Shown here in pieces: positions 47,786 to 57,325 of a stretch of DNA of 64,000 nucleotides. Position numbers and translations under genes: made by a program. This DNA comes from Methylococcaceae bacterium (GTDB taxonomy: Bacteria; Pseudomonadota; Gammaproteobacteria; Methylococcales; Methylomonadaceae), in the NCBI GenBank assembly GCA_016715325.1, contig JADKAL010000002.1, positions 496,001-560,000 of the forward strand, given 5' to 3'. The notes beneath the pieces are model-generated. The model had not been told where the DNA came from. It worked only from the letters and a program-made list of their open reading frames with translations, and did not search any database. Each line of letters starts with the position of its first letter. Positions within the stretch are counted from its first letter, which is position 1.

Positions 47786-48888
47786 TTAGTTTTTGACAGA
47801 GCCTCCTTTTTGCCAGCCCCAATTCTTACCGATGTTTTGCATGACGTGTTGACGATATGCTGGATTAATAACTGTGTTTCCTGCAATCATATGATCAAAC
47901 CGTGTTCCTGATGCCATCATTCCGGATTCCAGATCACGGCGCGTACTGACAGGATTTATAATATTACCCGCAGTTCTCGCGGCACTTAATCCACCAGTTA
48001 CAGGACTCATTAAATGCCTAATGCCCATTGCGGCCATTGACATCCCCCCTGCTAGGCCGGTTGCCATGTGGCTTATTTGAAGGATAATCCATACTAACAC
48101 GCCAGTTAGTGCGCCTATTTCTACTGCCGCCCACATGGGGCTTTCACCACTATTACTATTTAGGTCTACAGAGGCTATAAATGCGTCGTAAGCTGTCGTA
48201 GCCATAGCCATTACTACTGCAAGAATGACAATCGTTAGGGTAAAGTTCAATACTTGTGAAAACCAGCTATCAAATAATCGGGCAGTGATAGGGAATAATA
48301 AAAGCATAATAAACAGAGGCCCTACTGCGAACATAACAGCCAGAGCAAATTTTGAAACAATTAGAACTGCACCACCAATAACGGTAACTAGTGTGGTCCC
48401 AAAGGCTATTACGGCAGCGGCAATCAGCCAACCTATCGCCGTTCCTATGTTAAATCCAGCGGCATCAGCATTTTCAGTACATATTTTAATAAGATCAAGT
48501 CCTTTTCCCAATGACTGATCTAGGGCTTCGTATGTCGTTTTTGGTGTGGTTGCGGTTGATGTGTTGAGAGCAGCCGAAAGTCCTGTTTCTAGTCCCTCAA
48601 AAGACCCTACCACATCATCTGTATAGGACGTGGCTGAAAGCGCAAAAGCTACTATGAAAAGGCTTTTGACGCTTTGTTTTACGAATGTCCAAAATGGGGA
48701 TTCAACCGCCCCGGTCATGATGGCATACCCGGTTAACGTGAAGTACAGCGATAATCCAGCAGTGGCTATTACCGCTAAGGCTATAATGAGATTTCCTGCG
48801 GCGGTGCAACGAAGGCTGCGGTGGCATTGCTTACTGTATCACCAATGAACTGAAAAACCATTGGTGCAGCAGTTGTGGGGGTAGCCAT
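47786..48888 (-). CDS. virB6: VirB6/TrbL inner-membrane channel protein (frameshift)
   Basis: About 366 residues after repair, with 5-6 membrane helices. The true start is ATG 48888 (MATPTTAAPMVFQFIGDTV). The frame breaks at ~48805 (FVAPPQE then stop); one added base gives AAGNLIIALAVIATAG running into MTGAVESPFW and on to the end. The VirB6 core LIAAAVIAFGTTLVTVIGGAVL and MFAVGPLFIMLLLFPITARLFDSW is clear. Single-base deletion in a CCGCC run. Confidence 0.85.
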
Positions 48889-48895
48889 TCGCTTT

Positions 48896-49195
48896 TTACT
48901 TGCTGTAAACAGGGAAATTAGTAGGTACTACTAAATGCTTTTTCTTATAGCCAGCTTGTTTTTTTGCGTCTGCATTTTCAGTCCAAGACTTTGCCCCGTT
49001 TGCCCTAAGCGCATTCACACAGTTTGGTGCTGAGGCCAGTTCGCCGGGATTGTCGTTACATTCGGCAACAACGCTCAAACGTTCAGCTTTATGTGCTTGA
49101 TACCAGGATACCGATTTAGTAACGCCCTTGGCTTCACTATGGGCTATGTTTGCCGCCACCATATTTATTAGTAACAAAGACAATATTTTTTTCAT
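48896..49195 (-). CDS. eexN: EexN-like entry-exclusion protein
   Basis: A 99-residue exported protein with signal peptide (1-19). The EexN-like block TKSVSWYQAHKAERLSVVAECNDNPGE then SAPNCVNALRA follows. No lipobox cysteine is seen. It lies between virB5 and virB6, exactly where eex sits in pKM101-type systems. Would stop redundant conjugative entry. Confidence 0.7.
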   Translation of the reverse strand: MKKILSLLLINMVAANIAHSEAKGVTKSVSWYQAHKAERLSVVAECNDNPGELASAPNCVNALRANGAKSWTENADAKKQAGYKKKHLVVPTNFPVYSK

Positions 49196-49242
49196 GTCTG
49201 TTCTCCGTTGAATATCGTAAGTTATTCCTCTTCTCTTAAATC

Positions 49243-49956
49243 TTAATTAAAGGTTAATGGTTTTATGTTAACTGTGGCTGTTCTGCCCCATACTTGGGCA
49301 TTAAGCTCGCGTTGTTTCTGTTCTTGCAGCCTGTCTTCCGCCTTCGCCATCATGTCGTAGAGTTGGAGCTTGGTGCTTTCGTTGGCAATATTCGCTTGCT
49401 CAGTTGCTATTCGTGCCTGTAGCTCTGCAATGGCTTTAGGGTCTTGTGTGTTATTGATCTGTCCCATGAGTTGGTCTATTTGACCAAGACGGGATTGGGC
49501 TGCGTTGTATGCGGTGGACGCATACGCCTTGTCTTGGGCGCTTTTAACTGACATTGCTTCACATAATGTCTTCGCCGTTTGAGTGGGTATGTGGGCGCAA
49601 AGATCGTACACTTGATTATTGGTAAAGATACTTTGAGCCGAGCCAGTTAACCCCTGATAACCACCCCTCGAAACCGCATCATAAACTTGTTGCCAGTCTT
49701 GAGGTAGATAATTCCTCAACGCTGGATTGTTTGCTATTTGACCCATATTTCGTATGCCAGTTAATGAGTTGTATGTCTGTTGCAGTTGGTTTATCTGCGA
49801 AGTCATTTGGTCAAATTGCTGTTTCCATTGCTGCATTACCTGCACCTGATTCGCTACTTGCTTCGCAATAGATGCAGCGTCCACTACGGGTATACCTGTA
49901 GAGAGGCTAACTTTACTTGCTGTTAGTAACATGATGCTCATGAGTATTTTTTTCAT
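49243..49956 (-). CDS. virB5: VirB5 minor pilin
   Basis: A 237-residue secreted protein from ATG 49956, supported by GAGGTAATT upstream. Signal peptide (1-20), helical body with VANQVQVMQQWKQQFDQMTSQINQLQ and LQARIATEQANIANESTKLQ. VirB5/TrbJ proteins cap the pilus and contact recipients. Confidence 0.88.
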   Translation of the reverse strand: MKKILMSIMLLTASKVSLSTGIPVVDAASIAKQVANQVQVMQQWKQQFDQMTSQINQLQQTYNSLTGIRNMGQIANNPALRNYLPQDWQQVYDAVSRGGYQGLTGSAQSIFTNNQVYDLCAHIPTQTAKTLCEAMSVKSAQDKAYASTAYNAAQSRLGQIDQLMGQINNTQDPKAIAELQARIATEQANIANESTKLQLYDMMAKAEDRLQEQKQRELNAQVWGRTATVNIKPLTFN

Positions 49957-49958
49957 AA

Positions 49959-52142
49959 TTACCTCGTCTTTTTTAGTTTCGATGCCAGTACGCGCTCCTT
50001 GCGGCGTTCTTGAAAAACAGGTATCCACTCATCAGGATTGTCTCCTACTTCCTTGATGATTTCATCCAACAACTCATTATTGTCAGAACTTCCCGACATA
50101 ATCGCCAGTTCGTCATCAAAGCCATTTAAGTCTAAATGTCCTATCATTGATTGGTGGCCTTGCTTTATAAGAAACATGTGGCTGTCTTCATGCAAAGACC
50201 TTATGAGGTCATATTCCGCCACTGAGGTCTTAAATTCTTCAACATATTCTTTATAATCAGCTTTAGGGTTGGGCAGATATATTTCTGTTGCTACTTGTTG
50301 AACCAAGGATTTCGCTATTTTTGAGTTCAACAGGCTGCTAGGCATTTGCGTTGCAAACACACCAAGCCCGTTCTGCTTGCGAATCGTCACTTGCTTGTTC
50401 CCTGCGAATTCTGCAAAGGCTTCGTCATCGACCCATTTCCAAGCCTCATCCATCCAATAAATAAAACGACGGCCATCTATGATGGATTCCATGCGATGCA
50501 AAAGATACATGGACACAGGGGTTCTAACATCGGCATTGTCCAGAAAATCTGTTCCATCAATGCCGTAATTATCGTATACCGTAAAATCTATTTCGTCTTT
50601 AGGGCAATCTAATACCCACGCATACGCCCCTTTCACCCCGCTTCCATCATCGTAACACCACTTGGACAGGCGTTTATGCACACTGTTTTCTTTGTCTTCT
50701 TTAGTGATGCCAACAGGTATGTTTTGCAATACGATGGATAAGCGGCGATCTTCTTTGTCCATTTTCATTACGGTACGCACAGCATGGCTTATTTGCAGTT
50801 CGTCCGTTGTGCTGATAGCTTTACCGCCGTGTGCAACAAGTACCCGCAACAACCTGTCAAGAAATTGGATATTTTCTTCTGTGCTTTCCATTTGGAATGG
50901 GTTAAACCCTGTAGGTTGTCCATTCTTTACCGATAAGTATTTCCCGCCCATTGCCTTGATACACAATTTAGCCCCTTCGTCTTTATCAAAAAAGATTGAC
51001 GTGAAGCCGAGCGGGGCATTTATCTTGAACTTCTGCGCCTGCAAAAAGAGCATGTTCATGAGGACAGTCTTGCCCGAACCCGATTGGCCTATTATGCGGG
51101 TGTTACCAAGCACTTTTTTGTCGTAATTATCCTCGTCCCCTTTTGAGTGATGGAAATTTATATATAACGGCTGGCCTGATGTTGTTTTAACCAACGTGAC
51201 CGCTTGACCCCAAGGGTTGCCGTCCCGTTTACCTGCGGTGAAATTATGGAAGCAAGCCAACCCTGCAAAGTTCCGGCTGGTTAATCCCGCAATTCTTGGA
51301 CGATATCGCCAATTGCAGGGCAATTGTGCATAAAAAGCGGCATCCGTCGCCGTTGTTACCAGCGCCGCTACTTCTGTGTGTGCGTTATAGTCTTTGAAGT
51401 CAATACATTGTGCGTAACGGGTTTTGGTTGGCGACCTGATTTCTATGGTTTCCGTGCCAACAAATATCCACGCAGAGCCTAGGTATTCATTGAGCGGCGC
51501 TTTCGGTACTCTTACCCGTTGCCATTCACCCGAGATAAGGTAATTAATTAACTCTAATGCCTGAGAGTATTTAACCCCCTGCTCATCCTGGTATGTGCTC
51601 AATTGTTCTACTTGATAATAGCGTGCCATGCTGGATTCAACTTGATACGCTATTTCATCGAGTTTTTTTATGGCGGCTTTTTGGTCGTTCAAGATTTCTT
51701 CCAGTGAACGGCGGCTGGCTTTGGTGAATAGTTTTTCGGTGCGTGTCGGCTGTGGGCGGTATATGACGGTCAAATAGAGTTCATTTGCCATCATGCGGTA
51801 GCCGCTAAAGGATTCGTAATATTTTTCGTTGAAGTCCCTGGCAAATTTGTTGTCGTAAGTTGCGTTCAATTTGTCCGTTATCCGTCTTCTTATGGTATGC
51901 GTCCATATTGCAACCTTGTTTGAACCAATCGCACGATACAAGGTGTTTAGCTGTTCTTTGCGTAGTGCTATGTCCTCAATGTCAATTGTTTCAAAGCTCG
52001 TACCACCTACCCGCCATATCCTTAAATAGTCCCCATCATCAGTGACAATGGTATTGTCACTGATTTGGCTGCTATAAGGCACAAAAGGCGCTATGCTGCG
52101 CTCTTTATTGATCTGGTTGTGGTATTTTGCGGTTGCACCCAT
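49959..52142 (-). CDS. virB4: VirB4 ATPase
   Basis: A 727-residue secretion ATPase. CagE/TrbE N-terminal half with YHNQINKERSIAPFVPYSSQ and YYESFSGYRMMANELYLTV; C-terminal motor with Walker A GQSGSGKTVLMN near 352 and Walker B FIYWMDEAWKWV. Intact and slightly short for the family (about 780-820). Two bases before virB5. Confidence 0.93.
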   Translation of the reverse strand: MGATAKYHNQINKERSIAPFVPYSSQISDNTIVTDDGDYLRIWRVGGTSFETIDIEDIALRKEQLNTLYRAIGSNKVAIWTHTIRRRITDKLNATYDNKFARDFNEKYYESFSGYRMMANELYLTVIYRPQPTRTEKLFTKASRRSLEEILNDQKAAIKKLDEIAYQVESSMARYYQVEQLSTYQDEQGVKYSQALELINYLISGEWQRVRVPKAPLNEYLGSAWIFVGTETIEIRSPTKTRYAQCIDFKDYNAHTEVAALVTTATDAAFYAQLPCNWRYRPRIAGLTSRNFAGLACFHNFTAGKRDGNPWGQAVTLVKTTSGQPLYINFHHSKGDEDNYDKKVLGNTRIIGQSGSGKTVLMNMLFLQAQKFKINAPLGFTSIFFDKDEGAKLCIKAMGGKYLSVKNGQPTGFNPFQMESTEENIQFLDRLLRVLVAHGGKAISTTDELQISHAVRTVMKMDKEDRRLSIVLQNIPVGITKEDKENSVHKRLSKWCYDDGSGVKGAYAWVLDCPKDEIDFTVYDNYGIDGTDFLDNADVRTPVSMYLLHRMESIIDGRRFIYWMDEAWKWVDDEAFAEFAGNKQVTIRKQNGLGVFATQMPSSLLNSKIAKSLVQQVATEIYLPNPKADYKEYVEEFKTSVAEYDLIRSLHEDSHMFLIKQGHQSMIGHLDLNGFDDELAIMSGSSDNNELLDEIIKEVGDNPDEWIPVFQERRKERVLASKLKKTR

Positions 52143-52148
52143 ATGTAC

Positions 52149-52469
52149 TCACCTTCTCTTTTGGAATCCTATCGGGCTGTAAGCGGTGGCTTTCCAGAAA
52201 CCTTTATTGCGGTTTAAGTTCCATAGATTGTATCTACACAAGATTTTTATCCATAGGAGCCTAAACTGTTGGTCATCGGTTTTCGTTATTTCACGCATCA
52301 CTATGATGATCGGGATAAGCAGCACTGCCAAGAGTATCGTCGTCCAGAAGCTAATTAACATGACCACCATAAAGACAATGGTGAACGGGATTATGGGTAC
52401 GCCCAATATCATTGCTGGCCGTGTGCACCCTTTGAAGATGGGGTCTTGGAACTCACGCATCAGCGGCAT
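52149..52469 (-). CDS. virB3: VirB3 inner-membrane protein
   Basis: A 106-residue protein from ATG 52469 (MPLMREFQDPIFKGCTRPAM). The conserved DPIF.G.TRPA motif and two membrane helices (about 25-60) identify VirB3. The open frame extends upstream, but that part is virB2 read after a frameshift. Confidence 0.88.
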   Translation of the reverse strand: MPLMREFQDPIFKGCTRPAMILGVPIIPFTIVFMVVMLISFWTTILLAVLLIPIIIVMREITKTDDQQFRLLWIKILCRYNLWNLNRNKGFWKATAYSPIGFQKRR

Positions 52470-52474
52470 GACTG

Positions 52475-52792
52475 TCAGCCAACGAGAAATGAGGCGAATT
52501 CGACCGCCCCCTATTAATATTCCCCCGCCAATGACGGGCATCAGACTATCTATCGTGGCATGTTTAAAAAGCCATTTATATCCCGCCCACATAAAAGCGA
52601 TCGTAACGACAGCTAAGGCCAAGCCTTGCAGAAAGGTTTGTACGTTGTTAACTGTTGACGTGACCCTTTCAAGCCCCCCGCCGCATAAACGGGGTAGCCC
52701 ACCGTTAAGGCGTTTAGGAATAGTGTTATCGCGGCAAAGGTTTTACCTTGCATTAGGCTTCCCGTTGTCTGTTTAAAAAACGACAACATCAT
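52475..52792 (-). CDS. virB2: VirB2 major pilin (two frameshifts)
   Basis: About 106 residues after repair. N-terminus MMLSFFKQTTGSLMQGKTF and signal peptide ending YPVYAAGGL, then ERVTSTVNNVQTFLQGLALAVVTIAF, the second hydrophobic helix and GGAVEFASFLVG with TGA 52475. Single-base losses in G runs at ~52683 and ~52517 split it. The mature pilin is normal in size with two helices. Overlaps virB1 by 20 bp. Confidence 0.8.
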
Positions 52793-53420
52793 CTTGTTTG
52801 GTGTTTTCTTGTTGCAGTTCATCTTGGCTTCCTTCGGTTGAGGGTAGTTTTTTTAACTGGATTGGCGGTTCAGTTGTCGGTGGCTCCGGCTTGAGTTGAG
52901 GCTTGGTTTTTGTCGTTTGAATCGCGGGTACGACCGGGATTACCCTGATTGGCTCTTCCGCGCTGGCGACCACTTTTTCGACATAACTGGGTTTGCCCCT
53001 AACGTCCGGCTTAAATCCCCGCGTAAAATTATTGGAGTAATAACAGGATATGGCGGCTTTGAGGGCTTCCTGTTGTGTCCTTTGATTGTTGTCTGCACGT
53101 ATAAAGCAGCCTTCCAATATCTTTGAACCTGCCCATAAATTGCTACAAGGCTCAAACCCTTGCTCGTAGGTCAGGTTGTACTTGGGCAAGTTATACCGAT
53201 TGACTTGGGCAATCCCAATTGAAAAATTCCATCCCGCCGCTGCCAAGGCTTTAGCGGTGGCGACCGCCTCTTGTATGTTCTTGGGTTGGCGCTGTAGCCG
53301 TCCCTTAACTACGCCTATGGCGTAGGGGTTGTAACTTGATTCGACATTGACAATAGCTGCCATTGTTTGCGGGGCTACCGTCGGCGCGCATTGTTGGGCT
53401 AGAGCGATGAATTCGAGCAT
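52773..53420 (-). CDS. virB1: VirB1 lytic transglycosylase
   Basis: A 215-residue SLT-fold enzyme that opens peptidoglycan for the transfer apparatus. Catalytic Glu in AAIVNVESSYNPYAIG near 27, then FSIGIAQVNRYNL and CYYSNNFTRGF. A Pro/Lys-rich C-terminal tail follows. No classical signal peptide is visible at the N-terminus (MLEFIALAQQC), as in several plasmid VirB1 proteins. First T4SS gene of the operon. Confidence 0.9.
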   Translation of the reverse strand: MLEFIALAQQCAPTVAPQTMAAIVNVESSYNPYAIGVVKGRLQRQPKNIQEAVATAKALAAAGWNFSIGIAQVNRYNLPKYNLTYEQGFEPCSNLWAGSKILEGCFIRADNNQRTQQEALKAAISCYYSNNFTRGFKPDVRGKPSYVEKVVASAEEPIRVIPVVPAIQTTKTKPQLKPEPPTTEPPIQLKKLPSTEGSQDELQQENTKQDDVVVF

Positions 53421-53502
53421 AAAGTGCTTGGTCTGCTAGATTTGCAGATACCATAGCACTATATCTTGGTTATTTCAATAGCTATTTTGGCTTAAGATAT
53501 TT

Positions 53503-53793
53503 TTAAGATTTTGGTATTTTGGGGTTTCTTCGCAATACAAAATCAACCCCCGGCGCTAATGTGTTTAGGTGTTTGCTCAACCGTGTCAGGTCAGCGTAAT
53601 ATTTTGGTTCTTCCCGGTTTCTGCGGGTTGTTATGTACCATATTTTTCCCGGTTCCAACTTAATTTCTATGGCTACACATAGCCCGTTTTCTGTTTCTAA
53701 CACTTCCAAATGGGTTATGGTTTCTCGTTGGCTTGCCGTCTCTATGTCCCCTTCCAATAAGCTGTTATTGCTCGTGCAAGCGGGTAATTTCAT
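53503..53793 (-). CDS. Hypothetical protein upstream of virB1
   Basis: A 96-residue soluble protein with strands CVAIEIKLEPGKIWYITTRRN and a helix KYYADLTRLSKHLNTL. No family recognised. First gene of the minus-strand operon, 82 bp before virB1; could be a regulator or a KikA-like accessory protein, which is speculative. The 150 bp upstream of it lead into the repeat cassette. Confidence 0.5.
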   Translation of the reverse strand: MKLPACTSNNSLLEGDIETASQRETITHLEVLETENGLCVAIEIKLEPGKIWYITTRRNREEPKYYADLTRLSKHLNTLAPGVDFVLRRNPKIPKS

Positions 53794-53942
53794 TTTTGGC
53801 CTCTTCCTTATCAGTTCGATTTTGTTATGTGTGGGTGCTTCAATTCATTTTATGGTAATTATAAATGATTGGATTGGTTTTTCAGATTATCTATTGTGGT
53901 TTCTATTTGGGGTTAATCGAATGTTGCCAATCATAATCCAAA

Positions 53943-54567
53943 ACAGCCCTATCGGGACGTAGTTTGACCTGCAATCCGACATGCCCAGGGCAACAGCGCG
54001 TAAAGCCCAACCTGTTATTCCTGCCGTCATAAACGCCAGGCCAACGCGCTGTAAGCCCTGAACCATGACCGATTTCCGGCCAACCCACTCTGTACCGTTC
54101 CGGTCTGGTTGGCAGCACATCGTTTTAGGTGACGGTGCCCTCAACCGCCTAACGTGGAAATTCTGCTCACGTTTTTTCCCCTATCAAGGGTCGCTTTCGC
54201 TATACAACATTCCTTGACAGGGAAAAAAGCCTGCCGCCAACGAATTCCACGGCGATTCGAGGGCATCACTAACACCAGGCCAATCCTTGTGCTTAAGCCA
54301 CCCATCCAAGGTGCGGCTAAGCCGACTGGAGTTAAATGAAAACCGCGTTTTGGTTTTCAAACTTTCCACAACGGCTCAAGCAAGAGCATCAGGTTTTGGG
54401 CTGGAATGGGCCTTAAAAGTTTAGAATATTTTAGCGTTTTATAGCCATAATTCAAGTAAAAAGGCTTGACAAATACTTAAAACCGATGCTACAATGAACC
54501 ATGTTTTGAAAGAAATCAAAACACCCGTCCACGGCGGTATCCGTGGCCTATTGGAGTATTAACCATG
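53943..54567 (+). repeat. Duplicated promoter-leader cassette, copy A
   Basis: Near-identical to 56177-56800 over about 625 bp, ending at the start codon of the DUF932 gene. Contains hairpins: TTTTTTCCC.. / ..GGGAAAAAA around 54174-54234, TGAAAACC/GGTTTTCA near 54337-54360, and in the leader GTTTTGA/TCAAAAC and CCACGG/CCGTGG. Open frames in it differ between copies by amino-acid-changing substitutions and shifts, so I do not count them as genes. Confidence 0.85.
54466..54495 (+). promoter_or_regulatory. Promoter of the DUF932 gene
   Basis: TTGACA (54466-54471), 18 bp, TACAAT (54490-54495). The transcript would begin about 60 bp before ATG 54565, with two hairpins (54503-54522 and 54529-54546) and TTGGAG as ribosome binding site. 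Confidence 0.7.
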
Positions 54568-55392
54568 TCACACTTAGCCACTCGTTTTGGCAGTAATGCC
54601 AACGTCATCCGTTCCAGTAACCCTTTATCTGACGAGCAGATAAATTTTGTAGCCCCTTCCGTGTTTGCCTCTGAACAGCATTCCAGCCGTTCTGATAAAT
54701 ACGCTTATATTCCCACCTCTTTTATCCTTGCCGGTTTGCGTGAGCAAGGTTTCCAACCTTTCTTTGCCGTCCAGTCGCGCACCCGTGACGCTGGCAATGC
54801 CCCGTTCACTAAGCACATGCTGCGCATGCGCCACGCTTCACAAATCAACGCTGATTCGGCCAATGAAATCATCCTAGTGAATAGCCATAACGGTTCAAGC
54901 AGTTACCAACTCTTTGCCGGAGTTTTGCGCTTTGTCTGCACCAACGGCTTGATTTGCGGGGAAGAAATAGCCGATTTTCGGGTAAGGCATTCAGGCGACG
55001 TTAAAGACCGCGTCATTGAGGGCGCTTTTGAGGTGTTGGAAAACTTTACCCGCATTGATGAAAGCATGGACGCAATGAAAAGTTTAACGCTTGATGAAGG
55101 ACAACAGCATGCATTCGCTAAAGCTGCCCTTACCCTTCGCTACGATGCTATTGAAGAAGCACCGATCAACGAGGACGCCATATTGCGCCCACGGCGCATG
55201 GACGACAAGAGCGGCGACCTTTGGACGGTGTTTAACCGCACTCAGGAAAATTTGACTAAGGGCGGATTACGGGGACGCAACAAAGAACACAAGTTAGTGA
55301 CCACCCGCGCGGTTAATGGCATGGATGCCAATATCAAACTTAATCGTGCGCTTTGGGTGCTGTCCGAAGAAATGGCAAAACTGGCCGCTTAA
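54565..55392 (+). CDS. DUF932-family plasmid protein
   Basis: A 275-residue soluble protein of the DUF932 (phage/plasmid-like) family: YAYIPTSFILAGLREQGFQPFFAVQSRTRD, KHMLRMRH, FAGVLRFVCTNGLICGEE, RYDAIEEAPINEDAILRPRR and LWTVFNRTQENLTKGGLRG. Common on conjugative plasmids, often with anti-restriction genes; exact role unknown. Strong promoter in the duplicated cassette. Possibly expressed early after transfer. Confidence 0.85.
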   Translation: MSHLATRFGSNANVIRSSNPLSDEQINFVAPSVFASEQHSSRSDKYAYIPTSFILAGLREQGFQPFFAVQSRTRDAGNAPFTKHMLRMRHASQINADSANEIILVNSHNGSSSYQLFAGVLRFVCTNGLICGEEIADFRVRHSGDVKDRVIEGAFEVLENFTRIDESMDAMKSLTLDEGQQHAFAKAALTLRYDAIEEAPINEDAILRPRRMDDKSGDLWTVFNRTQENLTKGGLRGRNKEHKLVTTRAVNGMDANIKLNRALWVLSEEMAKLAA

Positions 55393-55453
55393 TCTTGGTT
55401 TTTTGGCGGGGCATACGCCCCGCCTTTCTTTAGTTCTTTCTCTGAGGTGCGTC

Positions 55454-55738
55454 ATGGGAACAATTACAGATAAAGACGGCTATACACGATATACCGTGGT
55501 TGTTAATGGCCAGCCTATCGAGTATCGCTATTGCCCACGGCGTTTTGGCGGGGAAACTTTTACCCACGACCATTTTGAATTCCTTAGTTTCCACATTAGC
55601 GAGACGGGTTATCGCTCCCATTTTGTGAATTCGGAAGCGGTTGATTCCGCCAATGGTTTTGAACAGTACGCCGAGCTTTTTTGTAAGGCTATGTTTAAGG
55701 ATGTTTCCCCTCAACTCGATTTGTTCGCATATATTTAA
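55454..55738 (+). CDS. Hypothetical plasmid protein
   Basis: 94 residues from ATG 55454 with GAGGTG upstream. Soluble alpha/beta (MGTITDKDGYTRYTVVVNGQ, FEFLSFHISETGYRSHFV). Follows the DUF932 gene by 62 bp and is probably in its transcript. A strong hairpin follows at 55742. Family not recognised. Confidence 0.6.
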   Translation: MGTITDKDGYTRYTVVVNGQPIEYRYCPRRFGGETFTHDHFEFLSFHISETGYRSHFVNSEAVDSANGFEQYAELFCKAMFKDVSPQLDLFAYI

Positions 55739-55741
55739 CAA

Positions 55742-55811
55742 GGCTTATGCACGGCGAACCCGTGGGGGCTTTTCTCTATGCCCCCGAAAAAGGGTTCGCG
55801 GTGTGTAAGCC
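55742..55811 (+). terminator. Long nested hairpin
   Basis: 70-nt structure of successive stems: GGCTTA/TAAGCC outside, GCGAACCC/GGGTTCGC, then GGGGGC/GCCCCC around a 10-base loop. Too long for a simple terminator and lacking a T run; may end transcription or act as an RNA element between the two small genes. Confidence 0.55.
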
Positions 55812-55901
55812 GACCTCAACCAATGAACCGTTTTTGGCTTGTCACTTCGGTTGACTGCTTTTTTAGTGGTGCTACCATTAACGGACAATTTTGAGGATTT
55901 T

Positions 55902-56099
55902 ATGTCTACTTATCGAATATATGCGCGTTGGCCTGAAAATAAGGTTTCTGACAAGACAGTGACCGAATCTAAGGCGGTTGCCGATTTTGCTTGGAACCAA
56001 TTGCAGGCCTGGGTTTGGCCTGAAAATGCCAAGCCTATCGGCTTGACATTTACCTGCAATGGCAAGCAATTGGGTTATGTTGATTTGTCTTCTGGTTAG
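55902..56099 (+). CDS. Small hypothetical protein
   Basis: 65 residues from ATG 55902 with GAGGATTTT upstream. Sequence MSTYRIYARWPENKVSDKTVT ... IGLTFTCNGKQLGYVDL looks like a compact beta protein. Lies between the nested hairpin and copy B of the cassette. Family unknown. Confidence 0.55.
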   Translation: MSTYRIYARWPENKVSDKTVTESKAVADFAWNQLQAWVWPENAKPIGLTFTCNGKQLGYVDLSSG

Positions 56100-56176
56100 G
56101 CAAGCTAACTTTATTTTGCGTCCCTTAACTTTCACAGGCCGCGTTTCACAGGCCGGGTTTCATTGCAATTACATGG

Positions 56177-56800
56177 ACAGCCCTATCGGGACGTAGTTTG
56201 CCCTGCAATCCGACATGCCCAGGGCAACATCGCGTAAAGCCCGGCCTGTTATTCCTGCCGTCATAAACGCCAGCTCAACGCGCTGTAAGCCCTGATCCAT
56301 GACCGATTTCCGGCCAACCCACTCTGTACCGTTTCGGTCTGGTTGGCAGCACATCGTTTTATGGGGTGATGCCCTCAATCGCCTAACGTGGAAATTCTGC
56401 TCCCGTTTTTTCCCCTATCAAGGGTCGCTACGCTATACAACATTCCTTGACAGGGAAAAAAGCCTACCGCCAACGAATTCCACGGCGATTCGAGGGCATC
56501 ACTAACACCAGGCCAATCCTTGTGCTTAAGCCACCCATCCAAGGTGCGGCTACGCCGACTTATGCTAAATGAAAACCGCGTTTTGGTTTTCAAACTTTCC
56601 ACAACGGCTCAAGCAAGAGCATCAGGTTTTGGGCGGGAATGGGCATTAAAATTATAGAATAATTTAGCGTTTTATAGGCATAATTCAAGTAACAAGACTT
56701 GACAAATATATAAAACCAATGCTACAATGAACCATGTTTTGAAAGAAATCAAAACACCCGTCCACGGCGGTATCCGTGGCCTATTGGAGTATTAACCATG
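56177..56800 (+). repeat. Duplicated promoter-leader cassette, copy B
   Basis: Second copy of 53943-54567. Same hairpins, promoter (TTGACA 56699-56704, TACAAT 56723-56728, 18-bp spacing) and leader hairpins, ending at ATG 56798 of the LPD29-like gene. Most differences from copy A lie in the upstream half. Confidence 0.85.
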
Positions 56801-57267
56801 AAATCAGAAGCCGCTCAAGTCGCAAACCTTATCAAGACAGAGTTAAAAAAGAATGGAATAAATTGCCGCGTTAAAAGCAGTAATTATGCGGGCGGAATTC
56901 CGTTCGTGTCTATGTCGCAAATGAACTCCCCGGCAGTATTAATAAAATTACAGCGTTTTGTAGCAAATTCCAACAAGGCACTTTTGATGGGATGACAGAT
57001 TGCTATATCTCCACTAATTACCGCACCGATATCCCACAAGTTAAGTTTGTGTTTGTTGATAATGAATTTTCGCCAGAAATCAAACAATCCGCTTGGGAAT
57101 TTATTAGGCGCTATTACGCCTTGCCTGATGTGCCAGATAATTATGATGATATTCACAACACTTGGTTAGTCAACTTTCAAACGTATGCCGCTACGCTTGT
57201 TTATCGCGAGCTAGCTAATGAAAGTGCTTTTTGGGCACAGCATAAGCCCAGTGTTTTGGCTGCTTAA
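56798..57267 (+). CDS. LPD29-like plasmid protein (frameshift)
   Basis: About 156 residues after repair. Starts MKSEAAQVANLIKTELKKNGI; the frame breaks at ~56895 (YAGG). One added base gives NSVRVYVANELPGSINKITAFCSKFQQGTFDGMTDCY, continuing to TAA 57267. The FxxGxFDGMTDCY and DIPQVKFVFV features resemble the LPD29 domain of plasmid proteins, although this is from memory. Expressed from copy B of the cassette, just before ssb. Confidence 0.65.
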
Positions 57268-57325
57268 CATTCCCCTACCCTGTTGATCACGGGATTTATT
57301 TTATTGGCTTTTTAGGAGCATTGAC

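Noticed and set aside
53887..54369. Open frames on the minus strand inside the duplicated cassette (also at 56169-56602)
   Set aside because: The two copies differ mostly by amino-acid-changing substitutions and shifted ends, and the frames lack ribosome sites; the region is better explained as a structured promoter cassette.
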